NCBI GenBank assembly: GCA_002363955.1
Contig: DEXE01000006.1
Location: 637,975-701,974, forward strand
DNA from: Methylophaga sp. UBA3192
GTDB lineage: Bacteria; Pseudomonadota; Gammaproteobacteria; Nitrosococcales; Methylophagaceae
Length of the DNA: 64,000 nt
Direction: 5' to 3'
Shown here piece by piece: positions 62,991 through 64,000 of the stretch (its first letter is position 1; every line of letters starts with the position of its first letter). Under the pieces are notes generated by a model. It was given only the letters and a program-made list of their open reading frames with translations. It did no database searches and was not told the origin of the DNA. The position numbers and the translations under genes are program-made.

Positions 62991-63487
62991 GCGAGTCAAA
63001 TACCGAACGAGCCGTATTGGCCGGTGGCTGCTTCTGGGGTATGCAGGATTTACTTCGTAAATTACCGGGTGTGATCTCATCGCGAGTCGGCTATACCGGC
63101 GGCGATATTCCAAATGCCACTTATCCAAACCATGGCACCCATGCTGAAGGCATTGAGATCCTCTTTAATCCTGAGCAGATTACTTACCGACAGTTACTGG
63201 AATTTTTCTTCCAGATTCACGATCCGACCACGCCAAATCAACAAGGCAATGATCGAGGAATGAGTTATCGCTCAGCGATTTATTACACCAACGATGAACA
63301 AGCCGAAATTGCCAAGCAGACGATTGAGGATGTAAATCAATCCGGAATATGGCCCGGCAAAGTCGTCACCGAAGTAGAACCCGTCGGAGATTTCTGGGAA
63401 GCCGAACCAGAACATCAGGATTATCTGCAACATTATCCAACCGGATACACCTGCCATTACATTCGACCGGATTGGAAGCTGTCTTAA
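62987..63487 (+). CDS. msrA: Peptide-methionine (S)-S-oxide reductase MsrA
   Basis: The 166-residue enzyme reduces Met-S-sulfoxide. The catalytic Cys15 is in LAGGCFWGMQDLLRKLPGV; GYTGGD and YPNHGTHAEGIEILFNPEQ, DPTTPNQQGNDRGMSYRSAIYY are the conserved blocks. The likely resolving Cys is in TGYTCHYIRP near the end. It is translated in one unit with msrB (ATGA overlap) and followed by a terminator. Confidence 0.97.
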   Translation: MSESNTERAVLAGGCFWGMQDLLRKLPGVISSRVGYTGGDIPNATYPNHGTHAEGIEILFNPEQITYRQLLEFFFQIHDPTTPNQQGNDRGMSYRSAIYYTNDEQAEIAKQTIEDVNQSGIWPGKVVTEVEPVGDFWEAEPEHQDYLQHYPTGYTCHYIRPDWKLS

Positions 63488-63547
63488 GAAAAGAATTGGT
63501 TTTATTGATTGAGCCAGCCTCGACTCTATTCTAGAAATAATTTTTCT

Positions 63548-63580
63548 GATCAGTTGTTGCACTTTTAGCAACAACTGATC
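63548..63580 (+). terminator. Terminator after msrA
   Basis: GATCAGTTGTTG cacttttag CAACAACTGATC is a perfect 12-bp stem followed by GTTATTTTAC. It lies between the convergent msrA and HEPN-like genes. Confidence 0.82.
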
Positions 63581-63581
63581 G

Positions 63582-64000
63582 TTATTTTACAATTGGCCCC
63601 AACTCTTCAACCAACGTTAATAACTCTTTCGTTATAGCAATCAATTCATCCAGTAGCTGTGGTGTAATTTCCAGGTGACCTTCATATTCAGCAAGATTGC
63701 GTTGCTTGTGACATTTATCTAAAACTCGCCACTTGCTAGTTGTCATGCCTACAGTGTGTTCCAAACACTGAAACACCAGATAACGATTGTCTGAACGGTA
63801 TCCATGCCAACGCATCGCCGCCAAAGATAAAGCATGTGCTGCACCATAAGCTAATGAAAAACGACTATCGTCGGATAAGCTTTCCACATTGGCATCCTGC
63901 AAACGACGTTTGGCAGAAATCACCATGCCATCAAACTCTTTTTGATCAGCAGGTTCTATTTTTAAATTGTTGGTTTTTACCAGGTTATCCAGATGTACTA
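63582..64000 (-). CDS. HEPN-like domain protein (5' end outside window)
   Basis: The reading frame is open from its stop at 63582 to the right edge; the residues before the internal Met read LVKTNNLKIEPADQKEFDG. It is a helical protein with SLSDDSRFSLAYGAAHALSLAAMRWHGYRSDN, YLVFQCLEHTVG, WRVLDKCHKQRNLAEYEG. The RN-x-A-x-Y-x-G end is typical of HEPN proteins, RNases or ligand binders often paired with nucleotidyltransferase genes. Whether a partner lies outside the window cannot be seen. Confidence 0.75.
   Translation of the reverse strand, partial: VHLDNLVKTNNLKIEPADQKEFDGMVISAKRRLQDANVESLSDDSRFSLAYGAAHALSLAAMRWHGYRSDNRYLVFQCLEHTVGMTTSKWRVLDKCHKQRNLAEYEGHLEITPQLLDELIAITKELLTLVEELGPIVK

Overview
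This 64 kb window reads as a chromosomal segment of a gammaproteobacterium. Support comes from the single-chain large PurL, the BamC-DapA-PurC gene group, UmuDC, a sigma-54 type pilin promoter with a PglL-like ligase, and two large GGDEF proteins. Base composition looks moderate. The content would fit a Methylophaga-like marine methylotroph, but that genus is an impression from protein style and is not proven by the sequence. No tRNA, rRNA, CRISPR array, phage or IS transposase was seen.

Layout. 1-3.3 kb: an unknown exported protein (cut by the left edge), an exported cupin, and a divergent XRE-PAS regulator with two palindromic sites between them. 3.5-8.3 kb: an MFS carrier followed by an ATP-grasp ligase and a 666-residue protein with a papain-like triad; this is the least understood cassette and the best candidate for a new system. 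8.4-14.6 kb: two membrane diguanylate cyclases, a LysE exporter, an SLT-type lipoprotein and a glycine-zipper lipoprotein. 14.6-19.0 kb: purL and an RDD protein. 19.0-26.7 kb: DUF2835, then a leftward run apbC-dcd-WD40 lipoprotein-NIF3-like-pepN-HIT, and a nitrilase-family amidohydrolase. 26.8-33.8 kb: a GNAT enzyme, an NTF2-like protein and a spermidine route (SpeA, carboxyspermidine dehydrogenase, NspC, SpeB). 33.9-36.3 kb: a RimB-RimK-AstE-like operon. 36.5-38.8 kb: major pilin and its probable O-oligosaccharyltransferase. 39.2-43.2 kb: dapA-bamC-MBL hydrolase-purC, with bcp divergent. 43.4-49.3 kb: TPR/2OG oxygenase, YdjM-like membrane protein, alanine dehydrogenase and a two-component system. 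49.7-54.0 kb: an RND pump with its adaptor. 54.0-64 kb: umuDC, a YqaA-like protein, sorbosone-dehydrogenase-like lipoprotein, HPF, AraC/SDR/NTF2 group, msrB-msrA, and a HEPN-like gene cut by the right edge.

The spaces between genes carry two unrelated dispersed repeat families. One is a 268 bp element with about 32 bp terminal inverted repeats, present twice (19276-19543 and 49377-49644). The other is a composite palindromic cluster built from cACAGAGACACAGAG-like and CCGCAGATTACGCAGAT-like modules, present three times (27984-28173, 30281-30558, 38921-39213). Copy 1 of the 268 bp element reaches into the genes on both sides and appears to supply a Shine-Dalgarno and start codon to one and a stop codon to the other. 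Poly-G tracts (G9 and G8) sit inside two reading frames, the XRE-PAS regulator and the pilin glycosylation ligase, and could allow phase switching.

All calls are from reading the sequence and remembered family features; no database search was run.
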